Part shown: in pieces, positions 1-9,457 of the stretch | Layout: each line of letters starts with the position of its first letter | How positions within the stretch are numbered: position 1 is the stretch's first letter | NCBI RefSeq assembly: GCF_008801925.2 | Contig: NZ_CP062803.1 | Span: 3,286,001 to 3,350,000 of the forward strand | Length of the DNA: 64,000 bases | Source: Cupriavidus basilensis | GTDB lineage: Bacteria; Pseudomonadota; Gammaproteobacteria; Burkholderiales; Burkholderiaceae | Direction: 5' to 3' | Made by a program: the position numbers and the translations under genes | Notes under the pieces: generated by a model | The model's input: the letters and a program-made list of their open reading frames with translations, nothing else | The model's database searches: none | Told to the model about the DNA's origin: nothing

Positions 1-1466
1 GCCGCGAGGACGATGTGCTCGACACCTGGTTCTCCTCGGCCCTGGTGCCCTTCTCGTCGCTGGGCTGGCCCGCCGAGACGCCGGAGTTGCAACATTTTCT
101 ACCGTCGTCGGCGCTTGTTACCGGTTACGACATCATCTTCTTCTGGGTGGCGCGCATGGTCATGATGACCAAGCACTTCACCGGCAAGGTGCCGTTCCAT
201 ACCGTCTATGTGCACGGCCTGGTGCGGGATTCGGAAGGCAAGAAGATGAGCAAGTCCGAGGGCAACACCCTGGACCCGGTGGACCTGATCGATGGCATCG
301 AGCTCGAGCCGCTGCTCAAGAAGCGCACCACCGGCCTGCGCCGTCCCAAGGACGCGCCCAAGATCGAGAAAAAGACCAAGAAGGAATTCCCCGAGGGCAT
401 TCCGGCGTTTGGCGCCGATGCACTGCGCTTCACCTTCGCCTCGCTGGCCACGCTGGGCCGTAACATCAACTTCGACACCGGCCGCTGCGAAGGCTATCGC
501 AACTTCTGCAACAAGCTGTGGAACGCCACGCGCTTCGTGCTGATGAACACCGAGGGGCACGACTGCGGCATGGGCCCGTGCAGCAACGACTGCGGCCCCG
601 ACGGCTACCTGCATTTCTCGCAGCCGGACCGCTGGATCGTGTCGCTGCTGCAGCGCGTGGAAGCCGAAGTGGAAAAGGGCTTTGCCGAGTACCGCTTCGA
701 CAATATCGCCAGCGCCATCTACAAGTTCGTCTGGGACGAGTACTGCGACTGGTACCTGGAACTGGCCAAGGTCCAGATCCAGAACGGCACGCCCGCGCAG
801 CAGCGCGCCACCCGCCGCACGCTGTTGCGCGTGCTGGAAACCGTGCTGCGCCTGGCCCACCCGATCATCCCCTTCATCACCGAAGAGCTGTGGCAGAAGG
901 TAGCGCCGCTGGCCGGCCGCGCCAAGGGCGACGGCAGCGAGACGCTGGCGCTGCAGGCCTATCCCCTGCCCGCCATGGCAAAGATCGACGAGGCCGCCGA
1001 GCAATGGACCGCGCAGCTCAAGGCCGTGGTCGACGCTTGCCGCAACCTGCGCGGCGAAATGAACATCTCGCCGGCCCAGCGCATTCCGCTGTACGCTGAA
1101 GGCGACAGCGCGTTCCTGACGTCGGCCCAGGCTTATGTGCAGGCGCTGGCGAAACTTTCGGAGGTCAAGGTATTCGAAGATCAGAATGCCCTGATGGCCG
1201 AAGGTGCCGGCGCGCCGGTGGCCATCGTCGGCGGCAACCATCTGTTGCTGAAAATCGAAATCGACGTGGCCGCGGAACGCGTGCGCCTGTCCAAGGAAAT
1301 AGAGCGCATCAGCGCCGAAGTCGGCAAGTGCCGTGGCAAGCTGTCCAACGAGAGCTTCGTCGCCAAGGCACCGCCCGCCGTCGTCGCGCAAGAAACCCAG
1401 CGTCTGTCGGATTTCGAACAGACCCTGGTCAAGCTGCAGGATCAACTGCAGCGCTTGCCGGCATGA
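1..1466 (+). CDS. valS: valyl-tRNA synthetase, C-terminal part (cut by window edge)
   Basis: Class Ia synthetase that charges tRNA(Val) in the cytosol. The gene enters from the left edge, in frame from base 3, so the HIGH motif and most of the catalytic and editing domains lie outside. Visible in order are the DVLDTWFSS segment typical of ValRS, the KMSKS ATP-binding loop ([10 protein letters not shown], bases 237-266), the helical anticodon-binding domain, and a charged coiled-coil tail that ends at the TGA. About half of a roughly 950-residue enzyme is present. The GTG at base 15 is an internal Val codon, not a start. galU follows 52 bases downstream on the same strand. Confidence 0.97.
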   Translation, partial: REDDVLDTWFSSALVPFSSLGWPAETPELQHFLPSSALVTGYDIIFFWVARMVMMTKHFTGKVPFHTVYVHGLVRDSEGKKMSKSEGNTLDPVDLIDGIELEPLLKKRTTGLRRPKDAPKIEKKTKKEFPEGIPAFGADALRFTFASLATLGRNINFDTGRCEGYRNFCNKLWNATRFVLMNTEGHDCGMGPCSNDCGPDGYLHFSQPDRWIVSLLQRVEAEVEKGFAEYRFDNIASAIYKFVWDEYCDWYLELAKVQIQNGTPAQQRATRRTLLRVLETVLRLAHPIIPFITEELWQKVAPLAGRAKGDGSETLALQAYPLPAMAKIDEAAEQWTAQLKAVVDACRNLRGEMNISPAQRIPLYAEGDSAFLTSAQAYVQALAKLSEVKVFEDQNALMAEGAGAPVAIVGGNHLLLKIEIDVAAERVRLSKEIERISAEVGKCRGKLSNESFVAKAPPAVVAQETQRLSDFEQTLVKLQDQLQRLPA

Positions 1467-1518
1467 GCTTTGCATCACCAGCAGGGTTGTCTACACCGAA
1501 TTGATAAGGAAAACCGAT

Positions 1519-2397
1519 ATGGAAACCCGCGTCACCAAGGCTGTCTTCCCGGTAGCCGGTCTCGGCACTCGTTTTTTGCCGGCTACCAAGGCAAGCCCGA
1601 AGGAAATGCTGCCGGTGGTCGACAAACCCCTGATCCAGTACGCCGTGGAAGAAGCCATGGCTGCCGGCATCACCGAGATGATCTTCGTCACCGGCCGCTC
1701 CAAGCGCGCCATCGAAGATCACTTCGACAAGGCCTATGAGCTCGAAGCGGAACTCGAGGCAAAGAACAAGCAGGCCCTGCTCACCCTGGTGCGCTCGATC
1801 AAGCCGTCGCACGTGGAATGCTTCTACGTGCGCCAGCCCGAGGCGCTCGGCCTTGGACACGCCGTGCTCTGCGCGGAAAAGCTGGTGGGCGACGCACCGT
1901 TCGCCGTGATGCTGGCCGATGACCTGCTGGATGGCGATCCGCCGGTCATGAAGCAGATGGTGGACCTGTACGGCCACTACAACTGCTCGGTGCTGGGCGT
2001 GGAAGAGATCGCGCCGGAGCAGAGCCGCTCCTACGGCGTGGTGGCTGGCCGCGAATGGGACGAAGGCGTGATCAAGGTGTCGGACATCGTCGAGAAACCG
2101 GCGCCGGAGAACGCACCGTCCAACCTGGGCGTGGTCGGACGCTACATCCTGACCCCGCGCATCTTCGACCATATCCGCAACCTCAAGCCGGGCGCGGGCG
2201 GCGAGTTCCAGCTCACCGATGCCATCCAGTCCCTGCTCAGCCAGGAACAGGTGCTGGCCTACCGCTACAAGGGCGTGCGCTACGATTGCGGCAGCAAGCT
2301 GGGCTACCTGAAGGCCACCGTGGAGTTTGCGCTCAAGCACCCGGAGGTGATGGACGAATTCAGCACCTACCTGCGCGCGCGCGCCGATAGCATCTGA
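1519..2397 (+). CDS. galU: UTP-glucose-1-phosphate uridylyltransferase
   Basis: Makes UDP-glucose from UTP and glucose-1-phosphate in the cytosol, feeding LPS, exopolysaccharide and galactose metabolism. The protein is 292 residues, normal for bacterial GalU. It shows the nucleotidyltransferase signature [12 protein letters not shown] (residues 14-25), then [16 protein letters not shown] and a [14 protein letters not shown] segment of the sugar-phosphate site. The ATG at 1519 is chosen because [14 protein letters not shown] matches GalU N termini and an AAGGA ribosome site lies about 9 bases upstream. The longer open frame to the left runs into valS and is not coding. It ends just before a strong bidirectional terminator. 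Confidence 0.97.
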   Translation: METRVTKAVFPVAGLGTRFLPATKASPKEMLPVVDKPLIQYAVEEAMAAGITEMIFVTGRSKRAIEDHFDKAYELEAELEAKNKQALLTLVRSIKPSHVECFYVRQPEALGLGHAVLCAEKLVGDAPFAVMLADDLLDGDPPVMKQMVDLYGHYNCSVLGVEEIAPEQSRSYGVVAGREWDEGVIKVSDIVEKPAPENAPSNLGVVGRYILTPRIFDHIRNLKPGAGGEFQLTDAIQSLLSQEQVLAYRYKGVRYDCGSKLGYLKATVEFALKHPEVMDEFSTYLRARADSI

Positions 2398-2421
2398 GAT
2401 GCCTGAAGATCTGGAACCATG

Positions 2422-2449
2422 AAAAAAGCCGCAGAAATGCGGCTTTTTT
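2422..2449. terminator. bidirectional rho-independent terminator
   Basis: Stem GCCGCA (2428-2433), GAAA tetraloop, TGCGGC (2438-2443), with six A before and six T after, so it works on both strands. It sits between convergent galU and the TusA-like gene. Confidence 0.93.
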
Positions 2450-2489
2450 CATTTGGCGCGGGGCGAGCCCGCATCGAGCTGTCGTCGGT

Positions 2490-2717
2490 TTAGCGCCGGC
2501 GCATGTAGAACACGAAGACCTTGTCCACTTCTTGGTGCGACAGCAGCTCGTTGCCGGTCTGCTTGGCAAACGCCTGGAAATCCCGCGTGGCGCCGGGATC
2601 GGTGGCGAGAATCTTGAGAACATCGCCGCTGGGCATGTCGGCCAGCGCCTTCTTGGTGCGCAGGATCGGCAGCGGGCAGTTCAGGCCGCGCGCATCCACT
2701 TCTTTCTGGAACTCCAT
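2490..2717 (-). CDS. TusA/SirA-like sulfur carrier family protein
   Basis: A 75-residue protein of the TusA (SirA/YedF/YeeD) family. These small cytosolic proteins carry a persulfide on a single conserved Cys and pass sulfur to thiolation or sulfur-oxidation pathways. The family motif is intact: NCPLPILRTKKAL with Cys14 in CPxP. Start at 2717 is set by MEFQKEVDARGLNCP, the usual N terminus, and by a GGAAGAGAGGA ribosome site directly upstream. A longer open frame upstream overlaps the Nudix gene and is not used. It is last in a leftward gene run. Which sulfur acceptor it serves cannot be told from sequence. Confidence 0.9.
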   Translation of the reverse strand: MEFQKEVDARGLNCPLPILRTKKALADMPSGDVLKILATDPGATRDFQAFAKQTGNELLSHQEVDKVFVFYMRRR

Positions 2718-2802
2718 TCCTCTCTTCCTTGGTTCTGTGCGCTCAGGGCCCGGCATAACCCATTGTGGCCGTGCCTGGCGCGGTCGCATCGATGACTGAT
2801 GA

Positions 2803-3390
2803 TTATGGCCGGTATTGTAGCGAAATGCCCGGCTGCCCCAGGCCATCGCGCCGGCGCGGGTCGGGAATGTCCTCGCCGGTCTGGCGATCGAAGAACCGCA
2901 CCGGATGGCCACGCGAGGCCAGCCAGTCGGCCACCGCGAAGCCCGTGCCCGCCGACCAGATCCGCATGTCCTCGGGCGCCACCAGCTTGTAGTCGGCCAG
3001 CTCCTCGGACAACGCGATGGTGCCGCTCGCCTGCACATGGTAGGCGATGATCAGTTCGTTCTTGCGCATGAACTCGTACACGCCGATCAGCGATACCGAG
3101 TGCGCGTCCAGGTTGGTTTCTTCCTTGAGCTCCCGCGCCACGCCCTGCTCCGGCGTCTCGTCGCGTTCCATGAAGCCGGTCACCAGCGCGAACATTTTTT
3201 CCGGCCACGCGGCATTGCGCGCCAGCAGTAGCTTGCCTTCATATTCCACCACCGCGGCCAGCACGGGGAGCGGATTGTTCCAGTGGACGAAGCCGCACTC
3301 TGGCTGGATGCAGGCATCACGATCGCGGCCGGAATGCGGCAGCAATTCCAGCGGCGAGCCACATTGCGGACAGTATCGGTAAACGGCCAT
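2803..3390 (-). CDS. Nudix hydrolase with N-terminal zinc ribbon
   Basis: A 195-residue Nudix hydrolase, expected to cleave a nucleoside diphosphate linked to another moiety using Mg2+ or Mn2+. Residues 7-32 form a four-Cys zinc ribbon (Cys7, Cys10, Cys27, Cys32) as in NADH pyrophosphatase-like members. The Nudix box covers residues 72-94 with GFMERDE, then RELKEE; the usual Gly near its end is Asn93. ATG at 3390 has AGGAG six bases upstream. The product is shorter than NudC (about 257 residues), so NADH pyrophosphatase activity is possible but not shown. It lies between the threonine aldolase and TusA-like genes on the same strand. Confidence 0.88.
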   Translation of the reverse strand: MAVYRYCPQCGSPLELLPHSGRDRDACIQPECGFVHWNNPLPVLAAVVEYEGKLLLARNAAWPEKMFALVTGFMERDETPEQGVARELKEETNLDAHSVSLIGVYEFMRKNELIIAYHVQASGTIALSEELADYKLVAPEDMRIWSAGTGFAVADWLASRGHPVRFFDRQTGEDIPDPRRRDGLGQPGISLQYRP

Positions 3391-3448
3391 GCGGGAGCTC
3401 CTGTTTTTGTCGTCTTGTTATGTTGTCATTTTATAAGGGCGGCGGCAT

Positions 3449-4480
3449 TCAAGCGCCGCAGGCCACGCGCATATCCGCGGCCAGCGCCTCGACGGTTTCC
3501 GGCTGCAGATCCCATGAGCACATGAAGCGGCAGCCGCCGGCACCGATAAACGTATAGAAGCGCCAGCCCTTGGCACGCAGCGCCTCGATGGCCGCGAGCG
3601 GCAGTTCGGCGAAGACGGCGTTGGACTCGGTCGGGAACATGATGCGCACGCCGGGGATGGTGGCGATGCGCTCGTGCAGCAACTGCGCCATGGCGTTGGC
3701 ATGGCGTGCGTTGCCGAGCCACACATCGTTCTCGAGCAAGCCCAGCCACGGGGCCGAGATAAAACGCATCTTGGAAGCCAGTTGCCCGGCCTGCTTGACG
3801 CGGTAAGCAAAGTCCTCGGCCAGCTTGCGGTCGAAGAACACCACCGCCTCGCCCACCGGCAGGCCGTTCTTGGTGCCGCCGAAGCACAGCACGTCCACCC
3901 CCGCGCGCCAGGTGATCTCCGACGGATGCACGCCGAGCGACGCCACGGCATTGGCAAAACGCGCGCCATCCATATGCACGCGCAACTGGCGGCGCTTGGC
4001 GATGGCGGCAATGGCTCGCACCTCCTCCACCGTGTACACCGTGCCGACTTCGGTCGACTGCGTCAGCGACACCACCTTGGGTTTGGGATAGTGGATATCG
4101 GCGCGGCGCGTCACCAGCGCTTCCACCGCGTCGGGCGTGAGCTTGCCGTTGGCGCCCGGCGCTGTCAGCAGCTTGGAGCCGTTGGAGAAAAACTCCGGGC
4201 CGCCGCACTCGTCGGTCTCGATATGTGCCAGCTCATGGCAGATCACCGAGTGGTAGGACTGGCACAGCGCGGACAGCGCCAGCGAGTTTGCCGCGGTGCC
4301 GTTGAAGACGAAAAATACCTCGCAATCGGTCTGGAACAGGTCGCGGATCCGGTCGCAGACTTTTTGCGTCCACGAATCGTCGCCATAGGCCTGCTCGTGA
4401 CCGCTGCCGTTGGCTTCAAGGAAATACTTGAGCGATTCCGGACAGAAGCCGGCGTAGTTGTCGGAGGCGAAATGCTGCAT
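3449..4480 (-). CDS. ltaE: low-specificity L-threonine aldolase
   Basis: PLP enzyme, 343 residues, that splits L-threonine and L-allo-threonine into glycine and acetaldehyde. The fold-type I landmarks are present: SDNYAG at the N terminus, the HMDGAR motif with Asp171 for the pyridine nitrogen, and the Schiff-base lysine Lys204 in CFGGTKNG. A His pair in CHELAHIE (residues 81-88) fits the ring-stacking histidine. The start at 4480 matches the usual LtaE N terminus; the ribosome site is weak. It lies 34 bases downstream of the tautomerase gene, so the two may be cotranscribed. Confidence 0.93.
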   Translation of the reverse strand: MQHFASDNYAGFCPESLKYFLEANGSGHEQAYGDDSWTQKVCDRIRDLFQTDCEVFFVFNGTAANSLALSALCQSYHSVICHELAHIETDECGGPEFFSNGSKLLTAPGANGKLTPDAVEALVTRRADIHYPKPKVVSLTQSTEVGTVYTVEEVRAIAAIAKRRQLRVHMDGARFANAVASLGVHPSEITWRAGVDVLCFGGTKNGLPVGEAVVFFDRKLAEDFAYRVKQAGQLASKMRFISAPWLGLLENDVWLGNARHANAMAQLLHERIATIPGVRIMFPTESNAVFAELPLAAIEALRAKGWRFYTFIGAGGCRFMCSWDLQPETVEALAADMRVACGA

Positions 4481-4514
4481 GGGGAGATCCGTGGCGGGTG
4501 GCTTGGCGCGTGGC

Positions 4515-4703
4515 TTACTTCTTGTCGGCCCACAACTGGCCGCCGGTGGACCAGTTCTCGCGCTTGATGTCGGTGATGATGATATCCACGGCCGAGGCCG
4601 AGCAGCCGAGCGTCTCGCAGGTGACGCGGGTGACTTCCTCGACCAGCTTGCGCTTTTGCTCGATGGTGCGGCCTTCGAAGAGTTCTACGTGGTAGGTCGG
4701 CAT
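4515..4703 (-). CDS. 4-oxalocrotonate tautomerase-like protein
   Basis: A 62-residue member of the tautomerase superfamily. After loss of Met1 the protein would begin with Pro (MPTYHVELFEGR), the catalytic base of these enzymes. The length is typical of the short homohexameric 4-OT type. Start 4703 is chosen over an upstream in-frame ATG because of the catalytic Pro and a good AGGAAACAGGAAA ribosome region. The substrate is unknown. The neighbours, a class II aldolase and a threonine aldolase, suggest small carbonyl metabolism, but this is inference. Confidence 0.87.
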   Translation of the reverse strand: MPTYHVELFEGRTIEQKRKLVEEVTRVTCETLGCSASAVDIIITDIKRENWSTGGQLWADKK

Positions 4704-4799
4704 GGCTTGTTTCCTGTTTCCTGTTGTCGTTTTGTTTTTCGTGGTCCGTTGCGGATTGCCCTGGCGATGCGCGGAGGGATCTGCCAGCACCCGTCAAAG

Positions 4800-5573
4800 T
4801 CAATCGCGGTACGAAACATCGATTCTATCGAGTTTGCGCAACAGCGACGGCCATTCCAGTTCGCCCTCGACGGCGCCGCCGTCGTCAAGCTGCTCGGACG
4901 TCCGTTGCGCCAGCGCATGCGGCGGCTGCACGACCTGTCCGCCAGCCTGCGCGCCAAGCTGGATCTCGCAGGCCTTGATGAGCGTCGCCATCAGCACGTA
5001 CGCCTCGGCCACGGTCCGGCCAACCGTCAGCGTGCCATGGTTGCGCAGCAGCATGGCGGGATGCCGGCCAAGCGACGCGGTCAGGCGCGCGCCCTCGGCG
5101 GGCGTGAACGCCAGGCCTTCGTAGTCGTGATAGGCCAGCCGGCCATAGAAGCGCAAAGCATGCTGCGAGAGCGCCAGCAGGCCGCAGGCCTGGGCCGATA
5201 CCGACACGCCGGCGCTGTTGTGCAGGTGCATCACGCACACCGCATCGGGGCGTGCCGCATGCACCGCGCCATGCAGCGCGAAGCCGGTGACATTGACCGC
5301 ATGGGTGCTGTCACCCACCACCTCGCCGCGGCCATTGATCTTGACCAGGTCGCTGGCGCGGATTTCCTCGAAGGCGAAGCCGAACGGATTGATCAGGAAG
5401 TGATCGGGCTCATCCGGCACGGCCGCGGAGATATGAGTGTAGATGAGATCGTCCCAACCCTGCCGGGCGCACAGGCGGTAGGCCGCCGCCAGGTCGACGC
5501 GCATGCGCCACTCGGCTTGCGTGACGGGTTGAGTGGCGCCCGCGGCACGGGCGGGCTGCAAGGCAAAGGACAT
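4800..5573 (-). CDS. class II aldolase/adducin family protein
   Basis: A 257-residue cytosolic zinc aldolase-fold protein. Class II aldolases of this family cleave sugar phosphates or related hydroxy-ketones, and some members act as epimerases or decarboxylases. Visible metal-site histidines are in the VMHLHNS motif and in LRNHG, both standard for the fold. Start 5573 has AGGAG six bases upstream and gives MSFALQPARAAG. The long open frame further upstream is the antisense shadow of the MFS gene. It sits about 140 bases downstream of that transporter on the same strand. The substrate cannot be assigned. Confidence 0.88.
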   Translation of the reverse strand: MSFALQPARAAGATQPVTQAEWRMRVDLAAAYRLCARQGWDDLIYTHISAAVPDEPDHFLINPFGFAFEEIRASDLVKINGRGEVVGDSTHAVNVTGFALHGAVHAARPDAVCVMHLHNSAGVSVSAQACGLLALSQHALRFYGRLAYHDYEGLAFTPAEGARLTASLGRHPAMLLRNHGTLTVGRTVAEAYVLMATLIKACEIQLGAQAGGQVVQPPHALAQRTSEQLDDGGAVEGELEWPSLLRKLDRIDVSYRD

Positions 5574-5602
5574 GGTTCGGCTCCTGCGCCGCGCGTGTGC
5601 CG

Positions 5603-5627
5603 CGCGCCGGTTCAGCCAACCGGCGCG
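5603..5627. other. 10-bp perfect inverted repeat between MFS and aldolase genes
   Basis: CGCGCCGGTT, five-base loop, AACCGGCGCG, just upstream of the aldolase ribosome site on the minus strand. There is no T-tract, so it is either a processing or attenuating hairpin or an operator. Confidence 0.5.
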
Positions 5628-5713
5628 GGAGGCGGCAAAGGCGATACTGTAGCGCAAGGCAGGCGCTGCGTCAGGACGCGCCCCGGCACCTTGGGGAGGC
5701 CGGATTATCTGCG

Positions 5714-6916
5714 CTATTGCCGGCTCATCCAGGCGAAGATCGCGCCACCCAGCAACAGGGCCGCCACCGCGCAACCAAGCGAGGCGGCGAAGCCGCCGGT
5801 GCGTGCCACCAGCGCCGTGGCCAGCGGAGGCCCGACGATCTGGCCCAGGCCGTAGCTGGCGGTCATCAGGCCCATCAGGCGCTGCGCCTGTGCGCCCCAC
5901 AACCGGCGCGCCTCGCGCATGGCGAACGACACCAGCGCATTGAACGGCAACCCGGCCAGCATGCTGCTGAGTGCGAAACCCGCCACCGTCGGCCAGACCA
6001 CCGCGATGGCCACGCCGATCGCCTGCATTACGTAGGTCAAGGCCAGCAGCCGGCGATTGTCGCGCTCCGTGCTGACGCGCGAGGCCACGAAGGCGCCAAT
6101 GGTCACCCCCACGCCGAAGATGGGCCAGAACAGGTCTGCCCACAGCGAGCCCGGCATGGCCTGGCGCGCGATCACCGGCAGGAACGTGGCCGTGATGATG
6201 TAGCCGAAGCCCGCCAGGCCATAGGCAAAAGTCAGCAGCCAGGTCTCGCGGCCCAGCCGGGGCGCCGCTTGCGCCAGCGCGGTGGGGCCGGCTGCGTGGG
6301 CGGTGCGCGGCGCGGGCGTAAAGACATGCCAGACCGCGCTGACCAGCAGCACCGCCAGCGCGCCGAAGGCCAGCCAGCCCCAGCTGGCCCGCCAGCCGGC
6401 GCTCACCATGGCAAAGACGGATACCCCCGTGATGACGATGCCAATGCCCGGCCCGCAAAAGATCACGCCACCCAGCGACGCCCGGCCCAGTTCGGCCAGC
6501 CGGTGCATGCACCAGGCCGAGCCATAGACCATGACCATCGCACTGGCCACGCCGGCCGCGGCGCGCCACAGGCCCCAGGCCGCCATGCCGCCGGGCGCAG
6601 CCATGCCAAGCGTCAGCACGACGGTAGCCACCATGCCGAGCCGGACCATGCGCGCCGGGTCGGGCCGGATGAACAGGCAAGCGGCCGCGCCAGCGAAGTA
6701 GCCCAGGTAGTTCAGCGTGGCCAGCCAGCCGCCCTCGCCCAGCGTGACGCTGCCGTCGTGCAGCATCATGGGCAGCAGCGGCGTAAAGGCGAAGCGGCCA
6801 ACGCCCATCGCCACGCCCAGCGCCACCAGCCCCGCCAAGGCCACGGCCCAGACGCCAGGCTGTGCCGGTGCCGGCGCGGCGGCGTCACGGGGTGCCAGTG
6901 TGGATGTGGATTTCAT
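5714..6916 (-). CDS. YbfB/YjiJ-type major facilitator transporter
   Basis: A 400-residue inner-membrane protein with about 12 hydrophobic segments. The first helix carries GVGRFAFTPLLPMM, the signature of the YbfB/YjiJ MFS family. Members are mostly uncharacterised putative exporters of small organic compounds. The N-terminal 20 residues are Ala/Pro-rich and cytosolic. It is divergent from a LysR regulator across a 122-base gap holding two perfect dyads, so that LysR probably controls it. The downstream class II aldolase may be in the same transcript. Substrate unknown. Confidence 0.9.
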   Translation of the reverse strand: MKSTSTLAPRDAAAPAPAQPGVWAVALAGLVALGVAMGVGRFAFTPLLPMMLHDGSVTLGEGGWLATLNYLGYFAGAAACLFIRPDPARMVRLGMVATVVLTLGMAAPGGMAAWGLWRAAAGVASAMVMVYGSAWCMHRLAELGRASLGGVIFCGPGIGIVITGVSVFAMVSAGWRASWGWLAFGALAVLLVSAVWHVFTPAPRTAHAAGPTALAQAAPRLGRETWLLTFAYGLAGFGYIITATFLPVIARQAMPGSLWADLFWPIFGVGVTIGAFVASRVSTERDNRRLLALTYVMQAIGVAIAVVWPTVAGFALSSMLAGLPFNALVSFAMREARRLWGAQAQRLMGLMTASYGLGQIVGPPLATALVARTGGFAASLGCAVAALLLGGAIFAWMSRQ

Positions 6917-6958
6917 AGGCGCATGCTACGCTCCGATCAGCGAACCGAAAAATGAATA

Positions 6959-6991
6959 ATTGAGAACTCAATCATCTTTTCCTGAGATGAT
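6959..6991. promoter_or_regulatory. twin dyads, likely LysR operator
   Basis: Two perfect inverted repeats share their border: ATTGAG-AA-CTCAAT (6959-6972) and ATCATCT-N7-AGATGAT (6971-6991). They lie in the 122-base gap between the MFS gene and the divergent LysR gene, where LysR-type regulators bind. Assignment to this LysR is inference. Confidence 0.6.
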
Positions 6992-7038
6992 CGTTTGTTC
7001 GTTGTCACTGCATCATCACACCCGGCAAGGGGATCGCA

Positions 7039-7917
7039 ATGGACCTGGCTTCCCTGGAAATCTTTCGCTGCGTCGTGGAGGAAGGCGGCATCACCCGCGC
7101 CGCCACCCGCCTGCACCGTGTGCAGTCCAACGTCACCACCCGCATCCGCCAGCTGGAGGCCTCGCTCGGGGTCGAGCTGTTCCTGCGTGACGGCAAGCGC
7201 ATGGTGCTGACGCCGGCCGGACAGACGTTGTTCGACTACGCCCGCCGCGTACTGGACCTGGCCGAAGAAGCCCGCCAGGCCGTGCTGCCGGCCAGGCCGC
7301 AAGGCCGCCTGCGCATCGCCTCGATGGAGAGCACGGCGGCCAGCCGCCTGCCCGCCGTGCTGGCCGCCTATCACCAGGCGTGGCCGGACGTGGAGCTGGA
7401 GCTGGTGACCTGCCCCACGCGCCAGGCCTTGCAGGCGCTGGCGCGCTTCGAGGTGGACTGCGCCTTTGTGGCCCAGCCGCTGGACGACCCGGCGCTGGCG
7501 TGGCTGCCGGCGTTCGAGGAAGAGCTGGTGCTGATCGCCCGCGAGCGCCATGCCCCCATCCACAGCGCGGCCGACCTGGAAACCCGCACCATGCTGTCGT
7601 TCGAGTCCGGCTGCAATTACCGCGGCCGGCTCGAAGCCTGGTTCGGCGCCAGCGGCAGCCCGCCGCGCCGGGTGCTGGAGCTGGGCTCGTATCACGCCAT
7701 CATCGCCTGTGCGGCAGCCGGCATTGGCGTGGCGATTGTGCCGCGCTCGGTACTTGGCCTGTACCGCGACCTGCCCAAGATCAGCCTGCACGACCTTGGC
7801 CAGGCCGGCAAGGTCACCACGTTGCTGGCCTGGCATCCGGCCATGGCCAATACCGCGCTGGGCGCCTTGGCCGACACGTTCCGCGCCTCACCGCCAGGAC
7901 TGGCCGCGGCCGCCTGA
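7039..7917 (+). CDS. LysR-type transcriptional regulator
   Basis: A 292-residue LysR regulator. The winged helix-turn-helix occupies residues 1-60 (MDLASLEIFRCVVEEGGITR, then a recognition helix with SNVTTRIRQLE). The effector-binding domain follows from about residue 88. ATG 7039 has an AAGGGG ribosome site eight bases upstream. It is divergent from the YbfB-type MFS gene with dyads in between, the standard arrangement for a LysR controlling its neighbour and itself. The recognition region resembles regulators of efflux genes, but the inducer is unknown. The NfeD gene begins 94 bases downstream. Confidence 0.93.
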   Translation: MDLASLEIFRCVVEEGGITRAATRLHRVQSNVTTRIRQLEASLGVELFLRDGKRMVLTPAGQTLFDYARRVLDLAEEARQAVLPARPQGRLRIASMESTAASRLPAVLAAYHQAWPDVELELVTCPTRQALQALARFEVDCAFVAQPLDDPALAWLPAFEEELVLIARERHAPIHSAADLETRTMLSFESGCNYRGRLEAWFGASGSPPRRVLELGSYHAIIACAAAGIGVAIVPRSVLGLYRDLPKISLHDLGQAGKVTTLLAWHPAMANTALGALADTFRASPPGLAAAA

Positions 7918-8011
7918 GTCCGCCAGGCGCCGCCACGCCGGGCAAGATGTGCCCGGTCGCCTACACTGGAAGTGGCGCCGCGTTTGCACTCCACGTGCCG
8001 GCGTCATTGCC

Positions 8012-9457
8012 ATGAAGCATGTCCCGATGCTCCTGCGATGGCTTGCAACGGCCTTCTGGCTAGCCCTCGTTGCCTTGGTGGCGACACCGCTGGCCCCCGC
8101 CACGCCAGCCAATGCGCAGGCAAGCGCGCCCGCGGCCGCCGGCGCCGTCCCGCCCGTTTTCGTCATCCCGCTCAAAGGCGCGATTGGCCCGGCCAGCGCG
8201 AGCTTCATCGAGCGCGGCATGGCGCGTGCGCGCGATGCCGGCGCGCAGTTGATCGTGCTGGAAATGGACACCCCTGGCGGGCTGGATCTGTCGATGCGCG
8301 AGATCATCCAGGGCATCCTGGCCTCACCGGTGCCGGTGGCGAGCTATGTCTATCCGGGTGGCGCGCGTGCGGCCAGCGCCGGCACCTACATCCTCTACGC
8401 CAGCCATATCGCCGCGATGGCGCCCGGCACCAACCTGGGCGCGGCCAGCCCGGTGCAGATCGGCATTGGCGGGCCGCAAAAACCGGAGGCCGCCCCAGCC
8501 TCCGCCCCTGCCGGCGCGCCGCCGCAGGACACCATGGAGCGCAAGCAGATGCACGACGCCTCGGCCTATATACGCGGCCTGGCGCAATTGCGCGGGCGCA
8601 ATGCCGAGTGGGGCGAACGCGCGGTACGCGAAGCGGTCAGCCTGTCGGCCAGCGAGGCGGTCGCGCAGAAGGTCGCGGACCTGATCGCGCCCGACCTGCC
8701 TGCACTGCTGCGCGCTGTGGACGGCAAGCACATCCAGGCCGCCGGCGCGCAGCGCGTGCTGCGCACGGCGCACGCGCCGGTGCAGGTGCTGGAGCCTGAC
8801 TGGCGCGACAGCTTCCTGGAGGTCATCACCGACCCCAGCGTGGCGCTGATCCTGATGATGGCCGGCATCTATGGCCTGATCTTCGAGTTCTCCACGCCGG
8901 GCATGGTGGTGCCCGGCATTGGCGGCGCGATCTGCCTGCTGCTGGCGCTGTTCGCGCTGCATATGCTGCCCGTCAGCTACGCAGGCCTGGGGCTGATCGC
9001 ACTGGGCATCGGCTGCATGGTGGCGGAGCTATACCTGCCCACCTTTGGCGCGCTGGGCGTGGGCGGCATCATCGCCTTTATCTTCGGGGCGGTGATGCTG
9101 ATCGATACGAATGTGCCCGGTTTCGGCATTCCGCTGTGGCTGATCGGCAGCCTGGCGCTGGCCAGCGCGGTGTTCCTGTTCGCCGTCTGGACGCTGCTCT
9201 GGCGCGCCCGCCGCATGCCCTCGATCAATGGCGGCGACGCGATGATCGGCATGCCCGGCGTGGTGCTGGAGGATCTGTGGGATGACGGCTGGGCCGAAAT
9301 ACGCGGCGAACGCTGGCAGGTGCACAGTGCCATGCCGATGACGCGCGGCCAGCGCGTGCTGGTCATCGGACGCCACGGGCTGCTGCTCGAGATCCGCGCC
9401 ATGGACGGCGCGCAGGCAAGCGCCGCCCCGATTCCCCCATCCACTCAAGGAGCATGA
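8012..9457 (+). CDS. NfeD family membrane serine protease (STOPP)
   Basis: Full-length NfeD protein, 481 residues. The N-terminal signal or anchor (residues 8-36) is followed by a ClpP/SppA-like serine protease domain. The probable nucleophile is Ser122 in ARAASAGTY and the probable general base is Lys179, spaced as in the archaeal 1510-N protease. Next comes a Pro/Ala-rich insert, four to five membrane helices (about residues 283-400) and the C-terminal OB-fold NfeD domain. The family partners with stomatins in membrane quality control. Its TGA overlaps the ATG of the stomatin gene (ATGA), so they are translationally coupled. The ATG at 8012 lacks a clear ribosome site but begins the signal sequence. 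Confidence 0.92.
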   Translation: MKHVPMLLRWLATAFWLALVALVATPLAPATPANAQASAPAAAGAVPPVFVIPLKGAIGPASASFIERGMARARDAGAQLIVLEMDTPGGLDLSMREIIQGILASPVPVASYVYPGGARAASAGTYILYASHIAAMAPGTNLGAASPVQIGIGGPQKPEAAPASAPAGAPPQDTMERKQMHDASAYIRGLAQLRGRNAEWGERAVREAVSLSASEAVAQKVADLIAPDLPALLRAVDGKHIQAAGAQRVLRTAHAPVQVLEPDWRDSFLEVITDPSVALILMMAGIYGLIFEFSTPGMVVPGIGGAICLLLALFALHMLPVSYAGLGLIALGIGCMVAELYLPTFGALGVGGIIAFIFGAVMLIDTNVPGFGIPLWLIGSLALASAVFLFAVWTLLWRARRMPSINGGDAMIGMPGVVLEDLWDDGWAEIRGERWQVHSAMPMTRGQRVLVIGRHGLLLEIRAMDGAQASAAPIPPSTQGA

